Assembly: GCA_047610385.1 (NCBI GenBank)
Contig: JBLGAC010000032.1
Coordinates: forward strand, 1 to 46,304
DNA length: 46,304 bases
Direction: 5' to 3'
Source of the DNA: JBOCEF01 sp047610385
GTDB lineage: Bacteria > Pseudomonadota > Alphaproteobacteria > Rhodobacterales > Rhodobacteraceae
Below are positions 15,048 to 23,189 of the stretch, in pieces (the stretch's first letter is position 1; each line of letters opens with the position of its first letter). The notes below the pieces were generated by a model. That model was given only the letters and a program-made list of their open reading frames with translations. It was not told where the DNA came from and made no database searches. Made by a program: the position numbers and the translations under genes.

Positions 15048-15944
15048 TCAGTTGGCCGAAGCGACTTTCACAGCGCGCGACGACGGGGCGGAGGCATAGA
15101 GATCCTTCGCCGTCACCAGCCATGCAGCGTAGTCTTCCTCAGACACGGCACGCACCACGATGGGCATGTAGGCGTGGCTTTTGCCGCACAGCTCCGAGCA
15201 CTGGCCATAATAAACGCCGATCGTGTCGACGTTGAACCAGGTCTCGTTCAGGCGTCCGGGGATGCCATCCATCTTCACGCCAAAGGCCGGGATGGTCCAC
15301 GAATGGATCACGTCAGCGGCAGTGACCTGCAGGCGGATGTTCTTGCCAACCGGAACCACCACTTCGGTGTCGGTCTGCAGCAGCCACGTCTCTTTGGTGA
15401 CCTTGAACTTCTCAAGCTCCGCGCGCGTGTCATCATCGGCCATCGCGGTTTTGAGGTCTTTGAACCCACCGCCGACCATGATCGAATCGAATTCCAGCTC
15501 CTCATCAGGGTACTGGTAGTTCCAATACCACTGGTTGCCGGTCGCCTTGATCGTGATGTCGGTCTCAGGCAGATACACCTGCTTGTGCAGAAGGCCCAGC
15601 GACGGCACGGCGATGACGATCAAGATCACGATCGGAATCGCGGTCCACGCAACCTCAAGCAACGCGTGATGCGTGAAGCGCGCCGGGGTCGGGTTGGATT
15701 TTTCATTGAAGCGGATCACCACAATAACCATCAGCGCGGTCACGATGATCACGATCGCAGCGGTGATATAAAGCAGGAAATCGTCGAGCCAGTGCAGATC
15801 GCGCGCCAATTCGGTCGCGGCGGGCTGAAAGCCCATCCTGTCCGGCCGCGGAACGCCGATGTTGTCCTGCGCGAAGGCGGCGCCGGTGGACAGGGCGGCC
15901 GCGCCCGCGCCGATCAGCGCCATTGCAAACTTTTCGAAGCGCAT
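15048..15944 (-). CDS. coxB: Cytochrome c oxidase subunit II
   Basis: Subunit II (CtaC) of the aa3 oxidase carries the CuA centre that receives electrons from cytochrome c. I use ATG 15944, which has a GGGAAG site 7 bp upstream and gives a clean signal peptide of about 25 residues ending GAAFA before QDN; an in-frame ATG at 15962 is possible. Two membrane helices follow, then a periplasmic cupredoxin domain with the CuA ligands in YYGQCSELCGKSHAYM. The mature length of about 270 residues is normal. First gene of the cox operon; the promoter must lie in the 275 bp shared with divergent tldD. Confidence 0.96.
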   Translation of the reverse strand: MRFEKFAMALIGAGAAALSTGAAFAQDNIGVPRPDRMGFQPAATELARDLHWLDDFLLYITAAIVIIVTALMVIVVIRFNEKSNPTPARFTHHALLEVAWTAIPIVILIVIAVPSLGLLHKQVYLPETDITIKATGNQWYWNYQYPDEELEFDSIMVGGGFKDLKTAMADDDTRAELEKFKVTKETWLLQTDTEVVVPVGKNIRLQVTAADVIHSWTIPAFGVKMDGIPGRLNETWFNVDTIGVYYGQCSELCGKSHAYMPIVVRAVSEEDYAAWLVTAKDLYASAPSSRAVKVASAN

Positions 15945-16219
15945 GTGTTTCTTCCCGTTCATTCGATCCCCATATCGACGATGCGCCCGATGCACCGCTG
16001 CGGGGGGTCTGATCTGGTGGCCGTCGACGTGCGGGCGTGCCCGCAGGCCGGAGTCTCAGCTGTTCCGATGTTGCTATCCTATGCACCTGCAACCATGGCT
16101 TGGGCAAGCGGTGGCATTTGCGGCATTGCGACGCTCGCGCGCCCGTGTACCCTTGGGGATGGACATAGCTCGCGCCCGTCGCGCCGCCAGTCCAGACCAT
16201 TCGTGTCCGAGGAGCATCC

Positions 16220-17644
16220 ATGACCGACCGCGCGCTTTTCCGCCCATTCGAAACCGATCTCGACGAAGATATGGCGCTGGGGATTCTACGCGGCGCGGTG
16301 GCGGGTGCCGATGACGGCGAACTGTTCCTGGAACGCCGCCGCAGCGAATCCCTTGTGTTCGACGACGGACGCCTGCGCAACGCGTCCTATGACAGCGCCG
16401 AAGGGTTCGGGCTGCGCGCAGTGGTCGGAGATGTCGCAGGCTACGCCCATTCCACCGAATTGTCGGAGGCCGCCCTGCGCCGCGCCGCCGAAACCGCGCG
16501 CCTGGCCGCCCGCGACGGTGGCGGCACGCTGGCCGCCCCGCCGCCGCGCACCAACCGGCGGCTTTATGCCGATCTCGACCCCTTTGAGGGGCCAGACTTT
16601 TCGTCGCGCGTCGCCACCCTGGCCGAAATCGACGATTATCTGCGCAGCCAGGACGGCCGCGTGGTGCAAGCAACGGCAAGCCTCGCCGCCTCCATCCAGG
16701 AAATTGAGATTTTGCGCCCTGAGGGGCTGCGCTTTGCCGAATCCCGGCCGCTGACACGCATGAATGTCTCAGTGATCGTGGAAAAAGACGGGCGGCGTGA
16801 AAGCGGATCTGCTGGCATCGGCGGGCGCGAAGGCGTCGAAAACCTGCTGGACCGCGGCACATGGAAACGCCTCGCCGACGAGGCCCTGCGCCAGGCGCTG
16901 GTGAACCTTGAGGCCGAAGACGCCCCCGCCGGTGTGATGCAGGTCGCGCTTGGCCCCGGCTGGCCCGGCATTTTGCTGCACGAAGCGGTCGGCCACGGGC
17001 TGGAGGGCGATTTCAACCGCAAGAAAACCTCAGCCTTTGCGGGCCTGATGGGCAAGCGCATCGCATCGCCGGGGGTCACCGTGGTCGATGACGGCACAAT
17101 CGCCGACCGGCGCGGGTCAATCAGCTTTGACGACGAAGGCACCCCGTCCGGGCGCACCACACTGATCGAGGACGGCATCTTGGTCAGCTATATGCAGGAC
17201 CGCCAGAATGCCCGCCTGATGGGCGTCGCCGCGACCGGCAACGGACGGCGCGAAAGCTATGCGCACGCCCCAATGCCGCGCATGACCAACACCATTATGC
17301 TGGCCGGCGACGCCGATCCCGCGGACATCGTCGCATCTGTCAAAGACGGCATCTATGCGGTGAATTTCGGCGGCGGGCAGGTCGACATCACCAACGGAAA
17401 ATTCGTGTTTTCCTGCACCGAGGCATATCGGGTGAAGAACGGCGTCATCGGTGCTCCGGTGAAGGGCGCAACCTTGATCGGCGACGGTGCCAGCGCGCTG
17501 CAAAAGGTGCGGATGGTGGGCAATGACATGCAGCTTGATCCCGGCATAGGAACATGCGGCAAGGCAGGCCAGTGGGTGCCGGTCGGCGTCGGCCAGCCGA
17601 CCTTGCTGATTGACGGGCTGACCGTGGGCGGTGCCGGGACCTGA
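16220..17644 (+). CDS. tldD: Metalloprotease TldD
   Basis: TldD, the catalytic half of the TldD/TldE protease that trims peptides such as microcin B17 precursors and acts on CcdA. It has 474 residues. The zinc site HEAVGHGLEGD (HExxxH with His254, Glu255, His259) is present, and the C-terminal Cys region GTCGKAGQWVPVGVGQPT supplies the third ligand. A GAGGAG ribosome-binding site lies just before ATG 16220. It is divergent from the cox operon; this tldD-coxB neighbourhood is common in the lineage. TldE (PmbA) is not encoded in the window. Confidence 0.95.
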   Translation: MTDRALFRPFETDLDEDMALGILRGAVAGADDGELFLERRRSESLVFDDGRLRNASYDSAEGFGLRAVVGDVAGYAHSTELSEAALRRAAETARLAARDGGGTLAAPPPRTNRRLYADLDPFEGPDFSSRVATLAEIDDYLRSQDGRVVQATASLAASIQEIEILRPEGLRFAESRPLTRMNVSVIVEKDGRRESGSAGIGGREGVENLLDRGTWKRLADEALRQALVNLEAEDAPAGVMQVALGPGWPGILLHEAVGHGLEGDFNRKKTSAFAGLMGKRIASPGVTVVDDGTIADRRGSISFDDEGTPSGRTTLIEDGILVSYMQDRQNARLMGVAATGNGRRESYAHAPMPRMTNTIMLAGDADPADIVASVKDGIYAVNFGGGQVDITNGKFVFSCTEAYRVKNGVIGAPVKGATLIGDGASALQKVRMVGNDMQLDPGIGTCGKAGQWVPVGVGQPTLLIDGLTVGGAGT

Positions 17645-17742
17645 CCGGCGACGCGCCGTTTGCACAGGGCGACCGCGCCCCTTAAACCATGGGACCGGCC
17701 CGGGGCGCGACACCGCGCATGCTGGGGAACAGGAGCTTGCAG

Positions 17743-18861
17743 ATGCCCGATATGCCGATGGCTGCTCCGGATCATGCGCCGCTCGTGAGCGATGCGGACG
17801 CCGCCGCCGCGGCGGAGCGTCTGCGCGAACGCATCGGCGCGGACGCGGTCGGCGCGCTCGATCCTGAAATGCACGCGCTAGGCGTTGCGCTGGCGACCCA
17901 CCGCATGGAGCGCGGCGCGCCGGGATTCTACGCCGTCGCCCTGTCGATCGCGGCCGAATTGCGGGCTGAGCCGGGCCGCCTGCATCGCCTGCTGCGCCCT
18001 TGGTATGAAGGCGCGCGCGATCTTCTCGAAGACCATGACCGCATTCCTGCTGGCGTGGACGGCCCCGACGCGGTGCGCGCCGCCTTGCGCGCCATCAAAG
18101 GCGCGCCTGAAGCCCCCGCGCCCACGCCCATGTCTGCCCCCAAACCAACACCTGCGTCCCAGGCCCCCGCGCCGCCGCCGCCCAACGATGCCCCCAACGC
18201 CGCCCCCGCCTGGGACGCCGCCCTTTCGCGGGCAGAGCAGGCCGCTGCCCGCCCCGTCTCGATCGTCAGCGCCCCGTCAGGTGGGTATGAACCGCGGGCA
18301 TCCGTCATCGGGGCCGATCTCGGTGCGCCCAGAACCCGCCGTTCCAAGCGTAAGACCGGTGGCTATCGGTTCTCAGACTTGGTGTGGGGCGCATTCTTCG
18401 TGCCCGCGGTGCTGATCGGGCTGGTGGCGTTCTATTATTTCCTTGCGCTGCCACCGATGAATTACCTCACCGGCATCGCCACTTGGGATGTGCGGGTATA
18501 TACTTTTTACCCGCTGCTCGGGGCCGCCCTATGGCTCACGAGCGTTGCGCTGCTGTTCCCGCCGATCTGGTATGCGTGGTGGCGCGGGCGGCGCGGCTGG
18601 GTCTGGCCGATGCTTGCAGCGGTCCCGGTGACAGCGATTCTGGTGTTCATCTCAACATTGATCGTGCTGCGCAGCCCGATGCACGCCGATTTCCTGAGCC
18701 AGGCACTTCAATGGACCTGGAAATGGGGCCCGGTGACCTTCGCCGCGGCGGCCTCCATCGCCTTCGGCTCGCGCCTGCGCGGGGGCAGCCGCCGGATCTT
18801 TCGCCGCATCGGCCGCTGGTGGGACCGGCGGCGGCGGTCAGGCACAAAGGCCCCACGATGA
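17743..18861 (+). CDS. Hypothetical membrane protein with Pro/Ala-rich linker
   Basis: Unrecognised protein of 372 residues. The first 130 residues are alpha-helical and acidic, residues 135-185 are a proline/alanine-rich linker (repeated AP and PPP), and a basic patch RTRRSKRKTGG precedes four hydrophobic helices (near 215-238, 260-285, 288-312 and 330-345). The C terminus is strongly basic. I chose ATG 17743, which has AGGAG 7 bp upstream, over the in-frame ATG at 17689. The gene is co-directional with tldD (98 bp gap) and overlaps the next gene by ATGA, so the two membrane proteins are coupled. Its function is unknown. Confidence 0.75.
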   Translation: MPDMPMAAPDHAPLVSDADAAAAAERLRERIGADAVGALDPEMHALGVALATHRMERGAPGFYAVALSIAAELRAEPGRLHRLLRPWYEGARDLLEDHDRIPAGVDGPDAVRAALRAIKGAPEAPAPTPMSAPKPTPASQAPAPPPPNDAPNAAPAWDAALSRAEQAAARPVSIVSAPSGGYEPRASVIGADLGAPRTRRSKRKTGGYRFSDLVWGAFFVPAVLIGLVAFYYFLALPPMNYLTGIATWDVRVYTFYPLLGAALWLTSVALLFPPIWYAWWRGRRGWVWPMLAAVPVTAILVFISTLIVLRSPMHADFLSQALQWTWKWGPVTFAAAASIAFGSRLRGGSRRIFRRIGRWWDRRRRSGTKAPR

Positions 18862-19268
18862 CCGACCCTCGCACACACGCCCCCGGCATCGCACGCGTCG
18901 CGCTGGCGCTGGCGATCGCGGGGGCCACGCTCGCCGCGATCTGTGCGCTGCTGGCCTGGGGGGTGTATGCGCTGAATTTCGACGACGGCTACGGCGTGTC
19001 GTCGCGCGCGCGCTTTGCGGCGCTGGCCATGGGCGGCGGGCTGGCGGTGTTCTCGTTCACCGCCGCGCCGCTGGCACTGATGGCATTGCGCGCGTTGGGG
19101 CGTCGATCACGGCGCGCCTTTGCGCTGGCGGGGGCGGCGGCTGGGCCGGTCTTTGTGCTGGCGGTCACCGCCATGACCGGGGCACCCGCCGCCCCCGCGG
19201 CGCTGATCGCTTTTGCGGTGATCGGCGCGCTGCATCTGATCATCACGCACAAGGCCGCCGGGGTCTGA
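18858..19268 (+). CDS. Hypothetical small membrane protein
   Basis: A 136-residue protein with four hydrophobic helices (near 12-36, 52-75, 84-105 and 108-128) joined by short loops. It has no recognisable family motif. The start codon overlaps the stop of the preceding membrane protein gene (ATGA), which decides the start among several in-frame ATGs farther upstream. The two proteins probably act together at the inner membrane. Nothing in the sequence suggests a substrate or an enzyme activity. Confidence 0.7.
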   Translation: MTDPRTHAPGIARVALALAIAGATLAAICALLAWGVYALNFDDGYGVSSRARFAALAMGGGLAVFSFTAAPLALMALRALGRRSRRAFALAGAAAGPVFVLAVTAMTGAPAAPAALIAFAVIGALHLIITHKAAGV

Positions 19269-19370
19269 GCGCACCATCCCCGCCCGCGCCACACCAAGGG
19301 GCGGCTCGGGCGGGCCAGATGCGGCGCGGGCGTCAGCCCGGCCGCGATGGGCCGAACGAGGCGGCCCGGC

Positions 19371-20744
19371 TCAGTAACTGCTCGCCTCATAGATGCGGGT
19401 CAGGTCGCCATTCCACTCAGTCTTCCACAGGCGCAGCAATTCATCGGCGGGGGTCTCATTGCGCTCAACGCTTTCCTTCAGCGCATTGAGGAAATGGGTC
19501 TCGTCGGGGATCAGCCCACCCGCCCCGGCGCAGCCGCGCGCCTTCAGGCCTGCCTCGGCAATCTCAAGGCACCTGCCCGCCAGATCGCGCATCAACCCGC
19601 CGCCGGGCGTCTTGGCCGCCAGCCCACGCACAGAGGCGTCGATGCGCAGGGCTTCGCGCTCTTCCGCGCTCCAACCCTTGCAAAGATCCCACGCGGCATC
19701 GAGCGCGGACTGGTCATACATCAGCCCCACCCAGAACGCGGGCAGCGCGCAGATCCGGCGCCACGGGCCGCCATCGGCGCCGCGCATTTCGATGAACTTC
19801 TTGATGCGGGCCTCAGGAAAGGCGGTGGTCAGGTGGTCCGCCCAATCGGACATGGTCGGCGTCTCACCGGGCAACGCGGGCAGCTTGCCATCAAGGAAAT
19901 CGCGGAACGACATGCCCAGCGCGTCGATATATTTGCCGTCGCGATAGACAAAATACATCGGCACATCGAGGGCGTAGTCCACGTATTGCTCAAAGCCGAA
20001 CCCGTCCTCAAACACAAACGGCAGCATGCCGGTGCGCGCAGGGTCCAGATCGCGCCAGATGCGCGACCGCCAGCTGACATGGCCGTTGGGCTTGCCGTCA
20101 AAGAACGGCGAATTGGCGAACAGCGCGGTCGCCACCGGCTGCAACGCCAGCCCGACCCGCAGCTTTTTGGCCATGTCCGCCTCAGACGCGAAGTCGAGGT
20201 TCACCTGCACCGTGCAGGTCCGGTACATCATCTGCGTGCCATGGGTGCCGACTTGGCCCATATAGCGGGTCATCAGTGCGTAACGCCCCTTGGGCATCAC
20301 CGGCATTTCGGCCTCAGACCAGATCGGCGCGGCACCAAGGCCAAGGAACCCGGCCCCGATTTCGTCTGCGATCTCGCGCACTTCGCGCAGATGCGCGTTG
20401 GCCTCGTCGCAGGTCTGGTGGATGGTTTCCAGCGGCGCGCCGGACAATTCAAGCTGCCCGCCCGGCTCCAACGACACGTTGGCGCCGTTGCGCTCCAAGC
20501 CGATCAGTTTGCCGGCCTCTTCGACCGGCGCCCAGCCGAAGCGGTCGCGCAGGCCTTCCAGCATGGCGCGAATCGAACACGCGCCCTCATAGGGCAACGG
20601 CGAAAGGTCGGCCTTCACCCAGCCGAATTTCTCATGCTCAGTGCCGATGCGCCAGTCTTCGACCGGCCTGCACCCTGAGGCGAGATATTCAGCGAGCTGA
20701 TCGCGGCTTTCGATCGGGCCGCCACCCGACTGCGGAATGGACAT
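19371..20744 (-). CDS. gshA: Glutamate-cysteine ligase, plant/alphaproteobacterial type
   Basis: ATP-dependent ligase for the first step of glutathione synthesis, joining the gamma-carboxyl of glutamate to cysteine in the cytoplasm. It has 457 residues. The N-terminal active-site motif IGTEHEKFGW is near residue 37. Other family stretches are LEPGGQLELSGAPL near 97-110, GTHGTQMMYRTCTVQVNLDF near 170-190 and FVYRDGKYIDALGMSFRDFL near 270. This matches the plant-like class used by Rhodobacteraceae and rhizobia rather than the E. coli class. It is the last gene of a minus-strand group after rsmE and a small membrane protein (87 bp gap). Glutathione synthetase is not in the window. Confidence 0.95.
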   Translation of the reverse strand: MSIPQSGGGPIESRDQLAEYLASGCRPVEDWRIGTEHEKFGWVKADLSPLPYEGACSIRAMLEGLRDRFGWAPVEEAGKLIGLERNGANVSLEPGGQLELSGAPLETIHQTCDEANAHLREVREIADEIGAGFLGLGAAPIWSEAEMPVMPKGRYALMTRYMGQVGTHGTQMMYRTCTVQVNLDFASEADMAKKLRVGLALQPVATALFANSPFFDGKPNGHVSWRSRIWRDLDPARTGMLPFVFEDGFGFEQYVDYALDVPMYFVYRDGKYIDALGMSFRDFLDGKLPALPGETPTMSDWADHLTTAFPEARIKKFIEMRGADGGPWRRICALPAFWVGLMYDQSALDAAWDLCKGWSAEEREALRIDASVRGLAAKTPGGGLMRDLAGRCLEIAEAGLKARGCAGAGGLIPDETHFLNALKESVERNETPADELLRLWKTEWNGDLTRIYEASSY

Positions 20745-20831
20745 GGTCGGGCTTCCTCCAATTCAGACGTGTTCAGGCAGACTTACGGACGCAAAGCGAC
20801 TGCCGCAAGGCTTGGCGTGCATCAGCTGCGT

Positions 20832-21410
20832 TCACTTTATGGAAACAGCGCGCGCCGGATCCACCGCGCGGCGCCAGACCGGATGCAGCGCATGGCCCGC
20901 GGCGGCCAGCGCGCGCAGGGCTTTGGGCTCAGAAAACCCCGGCAAGGATGCCAGCGCTTCGGGCAACCGATCGGCCCCATCCGCGCCCGCGGGAATGCGC
21001 AGGGTCGGCCCGCCATCCTGGCGCAGGATCCAGATCGGGGCGTCGCCGCTTTCTACATCCACGGCCCTCAGGGCATCCAGCGACAGCGCGCCGCCGGTCT
21101 CTGGCCCCATATAGGTCACGCGCCGTTCATCCACATTGGCCACGCCGGGGCCCAGATCCGCACGCGCCGTCCACGCCTTCAGGGCCGCAAGCCTCAGCCA
21201 GATGCCGATCAGCGCCGCCAGCGCAATCAGCGCCCAGCCGACCCAACCGCCCATCAGCGCGCCGTCGATCCCGTAGCGCAGCGCCAACACCAGCAAAAGC
21301 GCGGCGATCCCTGTCTCAGCCCAGCGCGACAGAATCGCGGTGGGGCGGGACACGGGGCCGTCTCTATCAGGCTCCTCCCCGCAATAAGGGCCACGTCCAC
21401 AGCAGCTCAT
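20832..21410 (-). CDS. Hypothetical membrane protein between rsmE and gshA
   Basis: A 192-residue protein of unknown function. It begins MSCCGRGPYCGEEPD, a cysteine-rich head, followed by two hydrophobic helices (near 28-44 and 50-74) and a soluble C-terminal domain of about 110 residues. That domain has a beta-rich look (RRVTYMGPETGGALSLDALRAVDVES), reminiscent of bacterial PH-like domains, which is only an impression. The start is set by an ATGA overlap with the rsmE stop at 21407; the longer upstream frame is read through rsmE and is not used. It is placed in a conserved-looking rsmE-hypothetical-gshA order. Confidence 0.75.
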   Translation of the reverse strand: MSCCGRGPYCGEEPDRDGPVSRPTAILSRWAETGIAALLLVLALRYGIDGALMGGWVGWALIALAALIGIWLRLAALKAWTARADLGPGVANVDERRVTYMGPETGGALSLDALRAVDVESGDAPIWILRQDGGPTLRIPAGADGADRLPEALASLPGFSEPKALRALAAAGHALHPVWRRAVDPARAVSIK

Positions 21411-22141
21411 GCCCAGTCCCCCAATGTGGATTGCCAGATGGTCAGCGCCGAAACCGCCGCCGTGTCCGCCCGCAGGATGCGCGGGCCCAGCGACACCGGA
21501 ACCGTGCCGGGGCGGGCGCACAGCATCTCAGCCTCCTCGGGTGCGAACCCACCTTCGGGGCCGATCAGCACCGCCCAAGGGCCGGGACCGGCAGCGCGCA
21601 ATGCCTCAGCCGCGGGGCGCGCGCCGCCGCGTTCGTCGCAAAACATCACCCGCCGGTCACCAAGTGCGTCGAGCACCAAGGCCAGCGGCGCCCCGTCCAT
21701 CGCCTCGGGTATATCGAGCCGCTCGGACTGCTCCGCCGCCTCACGCGCGTTGGTCTGCATACGGTCGGTGCGGATCCGCTCCGACGCGGTGCGTCGGGTG
21801 AACACCGGTTGCAGCCGAGAAACGCCCAGTTCAACCGCCTTTTCAACGATGAAATCGGTGCGCGTGCGTTTGACCGGCGCGAACAGCAGCCACAGATCGG
21901 GCGCTGCGACCTGCGGGCGCAGCGCCGCGCGGCACACCGCAAGCGCGTTGCGCTTCCCGGCCTCGGCCAGTTCGGCCAGCCATTCGCCATCGCGCCCGTT
22001 GAACAGCTTGACCGGGGCACCGACGCCTTGGCGCATCACCGACACTAGGTAATGCGCCTGGTCGCGGGTCAGCGGCACCGCGGCGCCCTGCCCCAGCGGC
22101 GCATCGACGAAAAGCCTGATTTTCGCGTCCTGCTCTGGCAT
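21407..22141 (-). CDS. rsmE: 16S rRNA (uracil-1498-N3)-methyltransferase
   Basis: RsmE methylates N3 of U1498 in 16S rRNA, using SAM, in the assembled 30S subunit. It has 244 residues: an N-terminal PUA-like domain (about 1-75) and a C-terminal SPOUT knot. The knot motifs are LIGPEGGFAPEEAEM near 190-205 and SLGPRILRADTAAVSAL near 215-232. I used ATG 22141, which has GGAGG 6 bp upstream; the in-frame ATG at 22153 has no such site. It is divergent from ubiA with only 10 bp between the start codons, so the two promoters must lie inside each other's coding or leader regions. Confidence 0.93.
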   Translation of the reverse strand: MPEQDAKIRLFVDAPLGQGAAVPLTRDQAHYLVSVMRQGVGAPVKLFNGRDGEWLAELAEAGKRNALAVCRAALRPQVAAPDLWLLFAPVKRTRTDFIVEKAVELGVSRLQPVFTRRTASERIRTDRMQTNAREAAEQSERLDIPEAMDGAPLALVLDALGDRRVMFCDERGGARPAAEALRAAGPGPWAVLIGPEGGFAPEEAEMLCARPGTVPVSLGPRILRADTAAVSALTIWQSTLGDWA

Positions 22142-22151
22142 ACATGCCTCC

Positions 22152-23114
22152 ATGATGTCCCACAAATTGCACAGCACCGCCGCCGATGGAAGGGTCGCCG
22201 ACGCGACCGACGCCAACTGGGTGGACCGGTTCGCGCCGCCGCGCGCGCGACCATGGCTCAGGCTCAGCCGCGCGGACCGGCCTGCGGGGACGTGGCTGCT
22301 GCTGATCCCGTGCTGGTGGGGGCTGATGCTGGCCGCCGCCGCCGACCCCGCAGGATTGCGGTGGGAGGACGCCTGGATCTTCGGCGTCTGCGCAATCGGC
22401 GCGTTTTTGATGCGCGGCGCAGGCTGCACCTGGAACGACGTGACCGACCGGCATATCGACGGGTCCGTGGCGCGCACCCGAAGCCGCCCGATCCCATCGG
22501 GACAGGTCACGGTCAAAGGCGCGCTGCTGTGGATGGTGGTGCAGGCGCTGGTCGCGTTCGGGCTGCTGCTGACGCTGGCGCCCGCAGCGATCTGGCTGGG
22601 GGTGATCTCGTTGGTGCCGGTCTGCATCTATCCGTTCATGAAGCGGGTGACGTGGTGGCCACAGGTGTTCCTTGGCGTCGCGTTCAACTGGGGGGCGCTG
22701 CTGGCCTGGGCGGCGCATAGCGGGTCGCTGTCGATCGCGCCGGTGCTTTTGTATTTGGGCGGCATGGCGTGGACGATTTTTTATGACACGATCTATGCAT
22801 TTCAGGACAAGGAAGACGACGCGCTGATCGGCGTCAAATCCACCGCCCGCCTGTTCGGAGAAAACGCCCGCCCCCGCCTGCTGGCCTGGCTGCTGGCCGC
22901 CGCCGCACTGACCGCCACCGCCGTTTTGGCCGCGCTGACCGGCGCCGCGCTGGCGCTGGGGTTGTTGGGGGTGCTGGGCTTTGCCGCGCGACTGGGGTGG
23001 CAGTGGCGCAGGCTTAGCATCGATGACACCGACCTGTGCCTGATGCTGTTCCGCGACAACCGCAATGCCGGGCTGATCCTGTTCACGGGGCTGGCGCTGG
23101 CGGCGCTGATCTGA
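22152..23114 (+). CDS. ubiA: 4-hydroxybenzoate polyprenyltransferase
   Basis: Membrane prenyltransferase of ubiquinone synthesis that attaches the polyprenyl chain to 4-hydroxybenzoate. It has 320 residues and about eight helices. Both Asp-rich motifs are present: GCTWNDVTDRHIDGSVARTRSRP (NDxxDxxxD) near 95-115 and YDTIYAFQDKEDD near 207-220. LSRADRPAGTWLLLIPCWWG near 38-57 is also typical. The second ATG (22155) is an equally good start. It is tightly divergent from rsmE. The quinone it helps make feeds both oxidase chains encoded in this window through the bc1 complex. Confidence 0.95.
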   Translation: MMSHKLHSTAADGRVADATDANWVDRFAPPRARPWLRLSRADRPAGTWLLLIPCWWGLMLAAAADPAGLRWEDAWIFGVCAIGAFLMRGAGCTWNDVTDRHIDGSVARTRSRPIPSGQVTVKGALLWMVVQALVAFGLLLTLAPAAIWLGVISLVPVCIYPFMKRVTWWPQVFLGVAFNWGALLAWAAHSGSLSIAPVLLYLGGMAWTIFYDTIYAFQDKEDDALIGVKSTARLFGENARPRLLAWLLAAAALTATAVLAALTGAALALGLLGVLGFAARLGWQWRRLSIDDTDLCLMLFRDNRNAGLILFTGLALAALI

Positions 23115-23189
23115 CCCAGCCCGGAGGAATCAGCGTTAGCAAATTATTTTAGCAACGGATCGGAAACCTGACCGCCCCAATCTGCGTCC

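Noticed and set aside
12339..15944. Missing subunit I gene as a sign of a broken cox operon
   Set aside because: In Rhodobacter and Paracoccus relatives subunit I is normally encoded elsewhere, so its absence is expected.
19347..22048. Several long plus-strand frames opposite gshA and rsmE
   Set aside because: Arginine/proline-rich composition and exact antisense position to recognised genes mark them as shadows.
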